From: Spirochaeta lutea
Lineage (GTDB): Bacteria > Spirochaetota > Spirochaetia > DSM-27196 > Salinispiraceae
Direction: 5' to 3'
Assembly: GCF_000758165.1 (NCBI RefSeq)
Contig: NZ_JNUP01000003.1
Span: 186,001-250,000 of the forward strand
DNA length: 64,000 nucleotides
A model generated the notes under the pieces. The model was not told the DNA's origin and did no database searches. It saw only the letters and a list, made by a program, of their open reading frames with translations. The position numbers and the translations under genes are program-made. Of this stretch, positions 54,753-63,389 are shown one piece after another (position 1 is the stretch's first letter; every line of letters starts with the position of its first letter).

Positions 54753-55616
54753 GTGATAAAAAAAAGTAGCCTTCATATCGAAAAACGACCCCTTTCCCTT
54801 AAAAACAATGGCCACCTTAGCCTCTTTCCCGTTGGTACCGGCAGTGCCTTCACCAAAAAGCTGTACCAAAACAACGTTCTCCTCATCAAGGGAGACCAGC
54901 ATATCATGGTAGACTGCGGCACCCGGACTCCCGAGGCCTTCTATACCCTGGGAGTACCGATCACCACCATCGAGAACTTCTTGGTCACCCACAGTCATGC
55001 AGATCATATCGGCGGTTTAGAAGAGGTCATGCTCATGGGCAGGTATGTGACCAAGAAAAAGCCGAATATCATTATAACCCCCGAATACCAGAAGATGCTC
55101 TGGGAATACTCCCTCCGGGGCGGGGCAGCCTACAACGAGCGAAACGGGGGCAGCCTGCTGCATTTTGATGATTTTTTTACGGTGTACGCCCCTGAACCGG
55201 TGACCGGTCTGGGCAGGGATGCGTGGCGGATTGAATATCGAGGCTTTTCCCTGACCCTCATCCGTACCATGCACTACCCCGATAGTGCGAAATCATGGCG
55301 GGAAAGCGCCTACTCCATCGGACTGGTCATTGACGACCGCATCTTTTTTACCGGGGATACCAGGTTTGATCCCGAACTGATCCACGCGGTAGTGGACTCC
55401 TACCCCATCGAGTGGATTTTCCACGATGTCCAGTTTTTCCCCGGGGGTGTCCATACCCCCTTTGATGATCTCCTAACCCTGCCGGATCAATACCGAGAGG
55501 TCATGCACCTCATGCATTATCCCGATACCTTTCAGGAAAAAGAACAGCTGGTACTTGATAACGGCTTCGCTGGCTTTGTACATCAGCATCATTACTACGA
55601 TTTCCCAGCAGTCTGA
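54753..55616 (+). CDS. MBL-fold metallohydrolase (RNase Z-like fold)
   Basis: The 287-residue protein has the metal-binding motif VTHSHADHIGGLEEV (about residues 77-91), a later FFTGDTRFDP and a final HQHHYYDF. The arrangement resembles the RNase Z/phosphodiesterase branch of the MBL fold, but there is no exosite typical of tRNase Z. The start is GTG 54753 with AGGA 7 nt upstream. Its last 107 bp overlap the convergent diacylglycerol-kinase-like gene. Confidence 0.8.
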   Translation: MIKKSSLHIEKRPLSLKNNGHLSLFPVGTGSAFTKKLYQNNVLLIKGDQHIMVDCGTRTPEAFYTLGVPITTIENFLVTHSHADHIGGLEEVMLMGRYVTKKKPNIIITPEYQKMLWEYSLRGGAAYNERNGGSLLHFDDFFTVYAPEPVTGLGRDAWRIEYRGFSLTLIRTMHYPDSAKSWRESAYSIGLVIDDRIFFTGDTRFDPELIHAVVDSYPIEWIFHDVQFFPGGVHTPFDDLLTLPDQYREVMHLMHYPDTFQEKEQLVLDNGFAGFVHQHHYYDFPAV

Positions 55617-56949
55617 CCCCCGGCACCTGAATCACCTCAAATTCCAGGGGAAAATCCTGGGGTTCGATCCATCGGACCTCACCGTCTAACTGCATGGGAA
55701 GCCTACCGTGGTAATCCACCACCATCTTCGCTGCCCGGTGCAGACCCACCCGGGGATCCTTCCCGTGGCTTCCACGGTAGAGCTGGGATTTAAGAGCGAT
55801 GTTCTGGGCTACCGTACCCAGGGGAATAATACAGACATTCTCCTCCCCGGGCAGTACGGGCAATCCGTTTCCGTAGGTACGAAAACCGCTGGCACCCATG
55901 CAGATGATCCCCGGGATTAATGCTGGCACCTGGAAATTCTGTACGGTTTCCGAAGCATGGGACTCCCTCGGATTCATTCCGCGACCCTGGCCGGCCGGCT
56001 GCTCCGTGGAGCCAGGGTACGTCTGCAACCGGATCCGGGCCTCTCCCAGGTTGTATCGGCTCTTGTAGGAAAGAACCCCCAGGTCCGCGGCAAACTTATA
56101 GATATTACCGGGTAAAATCCGCTTATACCGTTCTGAGAGGAAAACCACATAGGCATCCAACCCGAGACCGGCAATATTCCCCGCCACAGCCACCTCACCC
56201 CGGGCCGTGGTCACCCGAACAGCCCTGGCCTCAGGAGCCGCCAGACCCGCCCGGGCATACAATACCCCGGCTATATCACCCGAGGATAAAAGATCCACTC
56301 CGTCATTCCCCGTTCCCATGGGGACTCTGCACAGCCCAACCACCGCGTCATCCGCCCCCGGTGAAGAACCCGAGGTACGCGCCGAACCCAGAGATGGACC
56401 ATTCCCCGCCCCGGATCCCAGGGATTCTATCAACCCGTTCAGAACCTCCAAATGGGTGCCGTCACCCCCGATGCTCATGATGAGATGCTCCGGCCGATCC
56501 GTTTCTCGGGACGGAATCCATCCCCGAGCCCCCTCGGTTTCTGGAGAATACGGCCAATCCCGCCCTGACTCGCCCTGGGATCGGTTCTCCCGGGAAGAAG
56601 CCGGGGGATACTGATCATCCTCCTGCACTCCAGCCAGCTGGAACCGGTCCAGGATATCCCTGGCAATAATACTGCCACTGCCCGGAGCCTGGGTGGGGTA
56701 AATGCTTATCCGTGCCCGGGCTTCAGAATGGGACATGACCATCTCCATAGGCAAAAACGCCTGGATTCGCGATTCCAGATCATCAAAAAACTGGTTCCGC
56801 ACAGCCTCCCGCATGAACCCCCCGGCGGCGGGATTAAGGATAACATGCAGCATGGGTCTACAACCCCGGGATTCACTCCAATACGGACTCCGGGATATGA
56901 TGTGCGCACATAACTCGGTCAGGTGCCGGGAAATCTGTTCTACGGTCAT
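55510..56949 (-). CDS. Diacylglycerol/sphingosine kinase-family lipid kinase with low-complexity inserts
   Basis: The 479-residue protein has the DAGK catalytic fold: HVILNPAAGG (about residue 35), MSIGGDGTHLEVLNGL (about 158) with the GGDGT nucleotide loop, and VPMGTGNDG (about 210). A C-terminal beta domain ends with LDGE(V). Three hydrophilic low-complexity insertions (about 110-150, 175-197 and 310-345) make it longer than usual (~300 aa). Likely substrate is a membrane diacylglycerol or similar lipid. The start overlaps the HAD gene by ATGA; the end overlaps the convergent MBL gene by 107 bp. Confidence 0.83.
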   Translation of the reverse strand: MTVEQISRHLTELCAHIISRSPYWSESRGCRPMLHVILNPAAGGFMREAVRNQFFDDLESRIQAFLPMEMVMSHSEARARISIYPTQAPGSGSIIARDILDRFQLAGVQEDDQYPPASSRENRSQGESGRDWPYSPETEGARGWIPSRETDRPEHLIMSIGGDGTHLEVLNGLIESLGSGAGNGPSLGSARTSGSSPGADDAVVGLCRVPMGTGNDGVDLLSSGDIAGVLYARAGLAAPEARAVRVTTARGEVAVAGNIAGLGLDAYVVFLSERYKRILPGNIYKFAADLGVLSYKSRYNLGEARIRLQTYPGSTEQPAGQGRGMNPRESHASETVQNFQVPALIPGIICMGASGFRTYGNGLPVLPGEENVCIIPLGTVAQNIALKSQLYRGSHGKDPRVGLHRAAKMVVDYHGRLPMQLDGEVRWIEPQDFPLEFEVIQVPGVRLLGNRSNDADVQSQRSRYQVPAVLFPERYRDNA

Positions 56950-57629
56950 TGGTCCCCTCTCTGGTGCCCTCCGCCGGCGGATACTGGGTGTAGAATTTGA
57001 GGCAGGGTATACACATCCCCGACAGAATCCACAAGAATCCCCCCCATTCCCAACTCCAGGGCTGGCTCTATATCAACGCCGAATCGATCACCCACAGAAA
57101 TACACTCCCCTGGGGGTAATTCCAGAGCCTCACAGGCGGACCGGAAGGGCTCAAGGCTTGGTTTTGATTTCAGGGTCGTATCCAGCCCCACCAAAACCCG
57201 AAACCCCTCCCCGATCCCCAGGGCATTCAGGGTTCGCCGGGCAAGGTCCACAGGATTATTGGTTACAACCCCGAGGGAGTACCCTTCCGCCAAGTGAAAA
57301 AGGGTGTGCCTAAGGTCGGGATCGGCCGTCAAAAAATCCTCCGGACGAATTTCTTCATTCCGCCAACGTACGCTGGTGGCCATATCCACCCCGAGAGCCA
57401 AGAAGGTATTGCCGAGACTAGGCTTGTTACCCCGATGTCCGGCTGCATACCCGCGCCGAAACTCATCGACCCTATGACCAGCCTCATTCAGCTCCCAGCC
57501 CATCTCCTCCGCCAACCGCCGAACCAGCACCGCTTCCTGATGCTCAGCGTACTCCCGGTGGGTGTACAGGGTATTATCCATATCAAAAATTAATGCCCGC
57601 CCTCGGGGCGGCAGGGAAAACACTCTCAT
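56946..57629 (-). CDS. HAD-superfamily phosphatase
   Basis: The ~227-residue protein has HAD motif I LIFDMDNTLYTH (about residues 13-24), motif II VVTNN, a Lys in LKSKPSLEPF and motif IV SVGDRFGVDIEPA. This fits pyrimidine 5'-nucleotidase or phosphoglycolate phosphatase-like enzymes; the substrate is unknown. ATG 57629 is chosen because TTGCTA-N18-TACAAT stands upstream, with TACAAT ending 6 nt before the ATG and no ribosome-binding site. A possible TTG start at 57665 would lie inside the -35 box. The dagK-like gene is coupled downstream. Confidence 0.82.
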   Translation of the reverse strand: MRVFSLPPRGRALIFDMDNTLYTHREYAEHQEAVLVRRLAEEMGWELNEAGHRVDEFRRGYAAGHRGNKPSLGNTFLALGVDMATSVRWRNEEIRPEDFLTADPDLRHTLFHLAEGYSLGVVTNNPVDLARRTLNALGIGEGFRVLVGLDTTLKSKPSLEPFRSACEALELPPGECISVGDRFGVDIEPALELGMGGILVDSVGDVYTLPQILHPVSAGGGHQRGDQ

Positions 57630-57635
57630 GGCATC

Positions 57636-57672
57636 ATTGTAGATTGCCAATATGGAAATTAGCAAGTAAGTT
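57636..57672. promoter_or_regulatory. Overlapping divergent promoters of two leaderless candidates
   Basis: Minus strand: TTGCTA (57660-57665), 18 bp, TACAAT (57636-57641), 6 nt, ATG 57629. Plus strand: TTGCCA (57644-57649), 17 bp, TAAGTT (57667-57672), 6 nt, GTG 57679. The two promoters interlock within 49 bp, so their use is likely mutually exclusive or jointly controlled. Confidence 0.6.
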
Positions 57673-57678
57673 TAGACA

Positions 57679-58824
57679 GTGAACGGCATCTTCCATTATT
57701 CCACAACCTACCTCCTTGCCCTCCGGGCCGGATTCTCTGCAACCGATGCGCAAATCTTAGCCTATGCAGCCAACTATGTGGATCACAACCTCGTCCCCCT
57801 TCAAATCCGTCTGCCCTCCGGACAGGTATACCGGACCATACCGACCCACCATTTCGGATTCTGGGATCCCAGCCAAGAATCATCGGTATGGCTCCCCTTT
57901 CATTTTTTTCCCTCGGGCGACCAGGCATGCCGGGAATCCTTCCGGGGTGATTCGAAGGCCAGAAGCTCCAATCAGGCAGCCCTAAACACCCTGCCCTCCG
58001 GCGCTCCAGTCAAAGAACTGCTCATCCAGGCCCTCAAAACCCGAAATCTCTACCGGATCGGCATAGCCCTCCATACTTTCGCGGACTCCTGGGCCCACCA
58101 GGAATTCACCGGCCGCAACCAACCATGGAATACCCTGGAATCCCTCTCCCCCGTGCCCCCCATCGGCCACGCCCAGGCCGGCCGCAACCCCGATGCCTAC
58201 CACACCATATGGTACGACCCTCGGTTAACCCCGGAACACCGCATCATCCTCAACCGCCGGAGGTTTATCGCCGCTGCCAGGAAGATTTACCGCTATCTCG
58301 CCGCCTACAACCACCGATCCCTGGACAACACCGACCTGGTCATCATGGAATTGGAGCAAATCCTGGGACCCCAGAATTTCTCCGCCAGCTACGAAGATTA
58401 TTTCTGGGAAAAAACCGACGAAACCCGGCGCAGCAAACCCTACAGCCTCCAAGGGCTTGCCTGGAAAGCCGCTCGCCAGTTTGGTTTCTCCGGTCCCCTC
58501 CCTCCGGCTCAACATCTTGGTAAGACCGATGAAGAGCTGGAACTGGACTTCTCCCTGGCCCTGAATCTGGCCCCCTACCACCGTCAGGAGTGGAAAAGCC
58601 AAGCCGTCGAACTCCCCGACGCCCCGCTCCTGGATGACCAGCAGCAACGCCGGAGCGACACCTACCTCTGGCTGAAACATGAACTGGGGGTGAAACAAAA
58701 CCTACTGGAACCCCAGGTTGTCACGGCAAAACCCAATTTCGAGCATTCCCACTATTACGCCTGGATGGAGGCCGCTAAAGAACAGGCCAGGGAAGCCGAG
58801 GGGATTATCGCCAATACGGTGTAA
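57679..58824 (+). CDS. DUF6765-like protein (zinc phospholipase C-like His pattern)
   Basis: The 381-residue soluble protein has a His/Asp pattern like metal-dependent phospholipase C-type folds: DAQILAYAANYVDHN (about residues 22-36), IALHTFADSWAHQEFTG (about 127-143) and IGHAQAG (about 160). It resembles the DUF6765 family; activity is unproven. Lys/Arg/Asn/Pro-rich loops fill the middle. The start is GTG 57679, 6 nt after TAAGTT and without a ribosome-binding site. Confidence 0.62.
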   Translation: MNGIFHYSTTYLLALRAGFSATDAQILAYAANYVDHNLVPLQIRLPSGQVYRTIPTHHFGFWDPSQESSVWLPFHFFPSGDQACRESFRGDSKARSSNQAALNTLPSGAPVKELLIQALKTRNLYRIGIALHTFADSWAHQEFTGRNQPWNTLESLSPVPPIGHAQAGRNPDAYHTIWYDPRLTPEHRIILNRRRFIAAARKIYRYLAAYNHRSLDNTDLVIMELEQILGPQNFSASYEDYFWEKTDETRRSKPYSLQGLAWKAARQFGFSGPLPPAQHLGKTDEELELDFSLALNLAPYHRQEWKSQAVELPDAPLLDDQQQRRSDTYLWLKHELGVKQNLLEPQVVTAKPNFEHSHYYAWMEAAKEQAREAEGIIANTV

Positions 58825-59144
58825 TCTAAGGGCCTACCCGAGGACGACTATCTCCATACCAGCCCGGGTATGAGCTGGTACGACATACCATCCTATGTCC
58901 CCAGCCCACAAATTCCGTCACCCCCACCCGAGCCGATCAGGTCCGGCACTGATGTATCCACATCGGTCTTCATCACACCCCGCAGTCTCCCAAAACAAGC
59001 TCCTGCATCGCCCGGGACCATAAGCCTTCCAGCCCCCGGCCCCGGGACGCTATTCATAACCACCGAAATCGGCTATACTCCCTGATCAATTCCAACAATA
59101 ATGTTTATGATCCCTTCCGGTTTATAAAATAAGGAGAATATAAG
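58825..59144. other. 320-bp gap before typA without a supported gene
   Basis: There is one hairpin (TACCAGC/GCTGGTA, about 58857-58879), perhaps ending the upstream transcript. A TATACT near 59074 may be the -10 box of a weak typA promoter. A 71-codon Pro/Ser-rich open frame at 58870-59085 has no ribosome-binding site or domain and is not called. Confidence 0.4.
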
Positions 59145-60992
59145 GTGTCCTCGACCCGTGTACAAAACCCAAACATTCGTAATATTGCCATTATCGCCCA
59201 TGTAGACCATGGAAAAACCACCCTGGTAGACGCCCTCTTCCGGCAGAGCGGAGTCTTCCGGGATAACCAAGAGGTAAACGACCGTATCATGGACCGGGGA
59301 GATATCGAACGGGAGCGGGGTATTACCATCTCGGCTAAAAACTGTTCCATCCTCTGGCGCAATACCAAGATTAATATCCTCGATACCCCGGGACACGCCG
59401 ACTTCGGCGGTGAAGTGGAGCGCGCCCTCTCCATGGTGGATGGTGTCATTCTCCTGGTCGATGCCGCCGAAGGCCCCCTCCCTCAGACCCGGTTCGTACT
59501 GAAAAAGGCCCTGGAAGCAGGCCTATCCCTGATTACCGTTATCAACAAGATCGACCGCGGAGATGCCCGCCCCCAGGAGGTCCTGGATGAGGTGTACAGC
59601 CTGCTCATCGACCTGGATGCCCAGGAGGATCAGCTGGAATTCCCCCTCTTTTACGCCATCGGCCGGGACGGAATCGCCCAAAAAACCCTGGATGAGAAGG
59701 GAGACAATCTCCACCCCCTTCTTGACGCCATCCTCGATGAGCTGCCCGGTCCATCCTACAAACCTGATGCCCCCTTCCAGATGCTGGTCAGCGACCTGGA
59801 TTACAGCGATTACCTCGGCCGCCTTGCTATCGGTAAGGTTGTCAACGGCAGCGTCAAAGCAAATCAAGAAATGGTCTGTGTGGGTCATGGTGATTCTGTG
59901 ACCCCCCTCCGAATATCAAAACTGCAGACCTATCAAGGGCTCAGCCTGGGCGACGCCGATTCTATACAGCCCGGGGACATCGCCATCATAAGCGGTGTGG
60001 AAAACGTCCACATCGGCGACACCATCTGCACCAAAGAACAACCCCAGGCCCTGAAGCGTATTACCGTGGATGAACCCACGGTAGCCATGAATTTTTACCG
60101 GAATAACGGTCCCCTAGCGGGCTCAGAGGGGAAATTTGTTCAGGGCAGTAAAATCTGGGAACGCCTGCAAAAAGAGTCTCTCCGGAATGTAGCCATTCAC
60201 GTGGAACCCGGGGAAGATAAGGAAAGCTTCGTGGTAAAAGGAAGAGGCGAGTTCCAGATGGCCATTATCCTGGAGACCCTGCGCCGGGAGGGCTACGAAC
60301 TCTGTGTAGGCCGTCCCCGTGTCCTAAACCGCCAGGAGAACGGTCAAACCCTGGAACCCATTGAACATGTGTTTGTCGACTGCGAAGACCAATACGTTGG
60401 GGTTGTTACAGAAAAATTATCCATCCGCAAATCCCGAATCATGACCATGGTTAACCACGGAACAGGCAGAACCCGGGTCGAATTCTCCGCCCCCAGCCGG
60501 GCACTCATCGGATACCGGGACGAATTTCTTACCGACACCCGCGGAACGGGACTGCTGAATTCCTACCTCATGGGCTATGAGCCCTACCGGGGAGACTTCC
60601 CCACCCGAACCAGCGGCTCCCTGGTGTCCGACAGGGCAGGCAAGGCCGTCCCCTACGCAATCTTCAACCTGGAACCCCGGGGCCGGATGTTCATTCAACC
60701 CGGCGATGTAATCTATGAGGGTATGATCATCGGAGAACACAATCGATCCGGCGATCTAGAGGTAAATCCGGCTAAGGAAAAGAAGCTCTCCAACATGAGG
60801 GCTGCTGGCAAGGACGAAAACGTCGTACTTACCCCCGTTACCCCCCTAACCCTGGAATCCGCACTGAACTTCCTCAGCGCCGATGAACTCCTCGAGGTTA
60901 CCCCGAAAAGCCTCCGGCTTCGCAAACGCATCCTCACCAGCCATGAACGCAAAATCGCAGAAAAGCGGGCCGCCGGCAACTGGCAGGGCTAA
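59145..60992 (+). CDS. typA: GTPase TypA/BipA
   Basis: This ribosome-associated translational GTPase has 615 residues, the usual length. The G domain shows IAHVDHGKTTLVDALF (G1), RGITI (G2), DTPGHADFGGEVER (G3) and NKIDR (G4). EF-G-like domains II, III and V and the TypA-specific C-terminal domain with RGTGLLNSYLMGYEPY follow. The start is GTG 59145, with AAGGAG 9 nt upstream. Confidence 0.97.
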   Translation: MSSTRVQNPNIRNIAIIAHVDHGKTTLVDALFRQSGVFRDNQEVNDRIMDRGDIERERGITISAKNCSILWRNTKINILDTPGHADFGGEVERALSMVDGVILLVDAAEGPLPQTRFVLKKALEAGLSLITVINKIDRGDARPQEVLDEVYSLLIDLDAQEDQLEFPLFYAIGRDGIAQKTLDEKGDNLHPLLDAILDELPGPSYKPDAPFQMLVSDLDYSDYLGRLAIGKVVNGSVKANQEMVCVGHGDSVTPLRISKLQTYQGLSLGDADSIQPGDIAIISGVENVHIGDTICTKEQPQALKRITVDEPTVAMNFYRNNGPLAGSEGKFVQGSKIWERLQKESLRNVAIHVEPGEDKESFVVKGRGEFQMAIILETLRREGYELCVGRPRVLNRQENGQTLEPIEHVFVDCEDQYVGVVTEKLSIRKSRIMTMVNHGTGRTRVEFSAPSRALIGYRDEFLTDTRGTGLLNSYLMGYEPYRGDFPTRTSGSLVSDRAGKAVPYAIFNLEPRGRMFIQPGDVIYEGMIIGEHNRSGDLEVNPAKEKKLSNMRAAGKDENVVLTPVTPLTLESALNFLSADELLEVTPKSLRLRKRILTSHERKIAEKRAAGNWQG

Positions 60993-61162
60993 CGACCTGC
61001 CCTAGGACAGGCTTCCCTTCCGGGTTAGGTGGACCGAAAAACCGGGCCGGATAACCAGGTTTCCCCAGCAGCCTACCCCGGATCCTTTCTCAGGGTGCTT
61101 TGTTCAATCTGGAGCACTATCCAGCCTTGTACCCACCTTGTAGCCTATCCCGCACCGGGTAC

Positions 61163-61198
61163 AAAAAAACCCAAGCTCATTCCGAGCCTGGGCTTTTT
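61163..61198. terminator. Bidirectional terminator between typA and the RRM gene
   Basis: An 11-bp stem (AACCCAAGCTC/GAGCCTGGGCT) with a 5-nt loop has five T on the + side and seven T on the minus side, so it can stop both convergent transcripts. Confidence 0.92.
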
Positions 61199-61249
61199 CT
61201 TCCGGGAGCACCCCGGTTCAATCTAATCCGAACCTAGATTCGGATTCAA

Positions 61250-61561
61250 TTAGAACCGACGGCCGCCCCGTCCGCCACCGTCAAACCGACGGGGACCACG
61301 ATCCCGATCCTGGGGAGGCTGAGCTACGTTAACCCGCAGTCTGCGTCCATCGAATTCCTGATCGTTCAGAGCTGAAATTGCATCCTGAGCAGCTTCGTCG
61401 GTTTCAAACTCAACGAAACCAAAGCCCTTGGAGCGGCCAGTCTGACGATCGATGATGATATTCGCAGAGAGAACCTCACCGAACTGTGAAAAATGATCCC
61501 GAAGAGAATCTTCGGTGGTTTGGTAACTCATGTTACCAACGTACAATTTATTATTGGCCAT
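61250..61561 (-). CDS. RRM-domain RNA-binding protein
   Basis: The 103-residue protein is one RNA recognition motif plus a short Arg/Gly/Asp tail (GGGRGGRRF). RNP2 is KLYVGNMSY (about residues 5-13) and RNP1 is SKGFGFVEF (about 44-52). It resembles the cold-inducible Rbp proteins of cyanobacteria and other bacteria, likely an RNA chaperone. ATG 61561 has AGAGG 6 nt upstream; a TTG at 61567 is less likely. It has its own strong promoter and a long leader. Confidence 0.95.
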   Translation of the reverse strand: MANNKLYVGNMSYQTTEDSLRDHFSQFGEVLSANIIIDRQTGRSKGFGFVEFETDEAAQDAISALNDQEFDGRRLRVNVAQPPQDRDRGPRRFDGGGRGGRRF

Positions 61562-61738
61562 TGCCAACCTCTTTCGTCCGGGCTACAAATCCGGACTTGA
61601 ATTAAGGACACCGACGGCGTCCCCTTCGTCTTCTTCAAAGCTTCTCTGTAGCCCACCCATACGAGGTTCGCAACGATCAAGAAAGTCTTCTCTGGAAAAA
61701 CGGCAGTCAAAAGCTCCAACGGAGTCCTAGGTGACTAC
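61562..61738 (-). promoter_or_regulatory. Long 5' leader of the RRM gene
   Basis: From the promoter at 61745-61773, the predicted leader is about 175 nt. Just before the ribosome-binding site it has a GTCCGG/CCGGAC hairpin (about 61579-61598). Its length and position fit post-transcriptional control, as in cold-shock mRNAs; this is inference. Confidence 0.45.
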
Positions 61739-61744
61739 AGGATC

Positions 61745-61773
61745 AGAATAGGGCCTTTTACAGGGGTTGTCAA
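61745..61773 (-). promoter_or_regulatory. Promoter of the RRM gene
   Basis: TTGACA (61768-61773) and TATTCT (61745-61750) on the minus strand are 17 bp apart. Confidence 0.8.
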
Positions 61774-61841
61774 CAGAACGGACCGCTAAGAATACGAAAA
61801 GATAACCCCATCACTCAAAAATACAGAATAATCAGGAGCAT

Positions 61842-62414
61842 TTATGATTCACCTGCCTCTAATACCTCCCGCAGCATCTGGGTATAGGGCCGGCTCTCCA
61901 CCCTATCCCTGGAAATACCCAATTCCTTCAGAAGGGAGAAGAGCTCAACCTCGGTTTTTTGAATGAAGGCAGGATCATCTATCCGGGTATGTTCATGAAA
62001 CACCGACTCCAGTTCTATAAAATGCCCAAGCCCCTCCACCTCGGATAATTCCAAAAGCACCCTGCCGTAGGCAAAGGCCTCACCGCGCTTACGCTTGCGA
62101 ATCCGGAGCCTAGCCCCCATGCGCTGGATGAACTCCCGAAACACCCCCGGATCATCAACCCGGAATTCCCCTTCACGGTTCATCTCCAGGCCATCCCGAA
62201 TGGATTTGTCCTTAAAGGTTACCGTTGCCCTGGAGCCATCCACCCGGAGTCGAAATTCTCTACCTTCATCCCGAGCCTTCCCGGAAGGGCTGATCCTGTA
62301 GTATTCGTCCTGTTTATCGTAGCGGCCCGTACTACGGGCACCGAGCCGCTCTATCTGCTTCCTCAAAGCCCCCGGATCATCCACCCAGGCCTTTATCTCA
62401 ATCTCCCAGTTCAT
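61842..62414 (-). CDS. CYTH-domain protein (CyaB/ThTPase-like)
   Basis: The 190-residue protein is a CYTH triphosphate tunnel enzyme. The N-terminal motif ExExK is present as EIEIKAW; further pairs follow as REFRLRVDG, VTFKDKS and LLELSEVEGLGHFIELES. Members include class IV adenylate cyclase and tri/thiamine-triphosphatases; the activity here cannot be told. It lies 31 bp downstream of purU in the same direction. Confidence 0.85.
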   Translation of the reverse strand: MNWEIEIKAWVDDPGALRKQIERLGARSTGRYDKQDEYYRISPSGKARDEGREFRLRVDGSRATVTFKDKSIRDGLEMNREGEFRVDDPGVFREFIQRMGARLRIRKRKRGEAFAYGRVLLELSEVEGLGHFIELESVFHEHTRIDDPAFIQKTEVELFSLLKELGISRDRVESRPYTQMLREVLEAGES

Positions 62415-62445
62415 GGCTCACCACCTCGTCCGATCCGGAACGCTC

Positions 62446-63327
62446 TCAATCAAAGACCACGGTTTTGTTGCCGTAGGCCAGAACACGGTGCTCAAGATGC
62501 AGTTTAACAGCCCGGCTCAACACCAGCTTCTCTAGGTTCCGCCCCTTCATAATCAGGTTATGCACCGAATCTTTATGACTAATCCGGGTAACATCCTGTT
62601 CGATAATCGGCCCCTGGTCCAAATCGGCAGTGACATAATGGCTTGTCGCCCCGATAATCTTGACACCCCGGGCAAAGGCCTGGTGGTAGGGTTTCGCCCC
62701 GATAAACGCAGGCAGGAAGCTGTGGTGAATATTGATAATCCGGTTTGGAAACGTGGATACAAAATCGTCGCTGAGAATCTGCATATACCGGGCGAGCACC
62801 ACCAGATCAATCTCATGCTCCCGTAACAGCTCAATCTGCCTAGCCTCAGCCTCCGCCTTATTCTTCTTTGCTACCGGCACATGGTAGAAGGGGATCTCAA
62901 AGGCCTGGCAAATCTCTTCCATCTGGGGATGGTTACCGATGACCAACCGGATATCCGCATGGGTCTCTCCCTCCCTATTACGCAGGATCAAATCATACAA
63001 ACAATGATCGTACTGACTCACCATAATCGCCATCCGGGTTGCCCGACTCGAGAAATGAATCCGGAAATCCATATCAAACTTTAACGCAACCGGTTCAAAG
63101 GCTGTATGAATTTTTTCCATGGGGATTTTAAAGCCAGCCAGACTCCATTCCACCCGCATAAAAAAGGTCCCGGACTCTCCGTCGCTGTGCTGATGGCTAT
63201 CCAAAATATTACCGCCGTAGGTAAAGATAAAATGACTCACCTCAGCAACGATACCCTGGGTATCGGGGCAAGAAAGCAGCAAAATAGCCCGTTGGGGATC
63301 ATCACCCCCGGAATATGCAAACGCCAT
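62446..63327 (-). CDS. purU: Formyltetrahydrofolate deformylase
   Basis: The enzyme hydrolyses 10-formyl-THF to THF and formate. The 293-residue protein has an N-terminal ACT domain (about 12-90, AILLLSCPDTQGIVAEVS) and the formyltransferase domain with NIHHSFLPAFIGAKPYHQA and GATSHYVTADLDQGPIIEQD. The catalytic Asn-His-Asp are kept. ATG 63327 is chosen because GGGAGG lies 5-7 nt upstream and homology starts there; the longer frame to 63393 lacks a signal. Confidence 0.95.
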   Translation of the reverse strand: MAFAYSGGDDPQRAILLLSCPDTQGIVAEVSHFIFTYGGNILDSHQHSDGESGTFFMRVEWSLAGFKIPMEKIHTAFEPVALKFDMDFRIHFSSRATRMAIMVSQYDHCLYDLILRNREGETHADIRLVIGNHPQMEEICQAFEIPFYHVPVAKKNKAEAEARQIELLREHEIDLVVLARYMQILSDDFVSTFPNRIINIHHSFLPAFIGAKPYHQAFARGVKIIGATSHYVTADLDQGPIIEQDVTRISHKDSVHNLIMKGRNLEKLVLSRAVKLHLEHRVLAYGNKTVVFD

Positions 63328-63389
63328 ACAAACCTCCCTGTTGAATCCCCAGTATGGCAGAGAATCCCTGCCGAACTCAAGAACAGCCC

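Noticed and set aside
55920-56614. Long + strand ORFs opposite the lipid kinase
   Set aside because: They are Pro/Arg/His-rich frames made by the GC-rich low-complexity inserts on the other strand.
58870-59085. 71-codon ORF before typA
   Set aside because: No ribosome-binding site, Pro/Ser low complexity and no recognisable domain.
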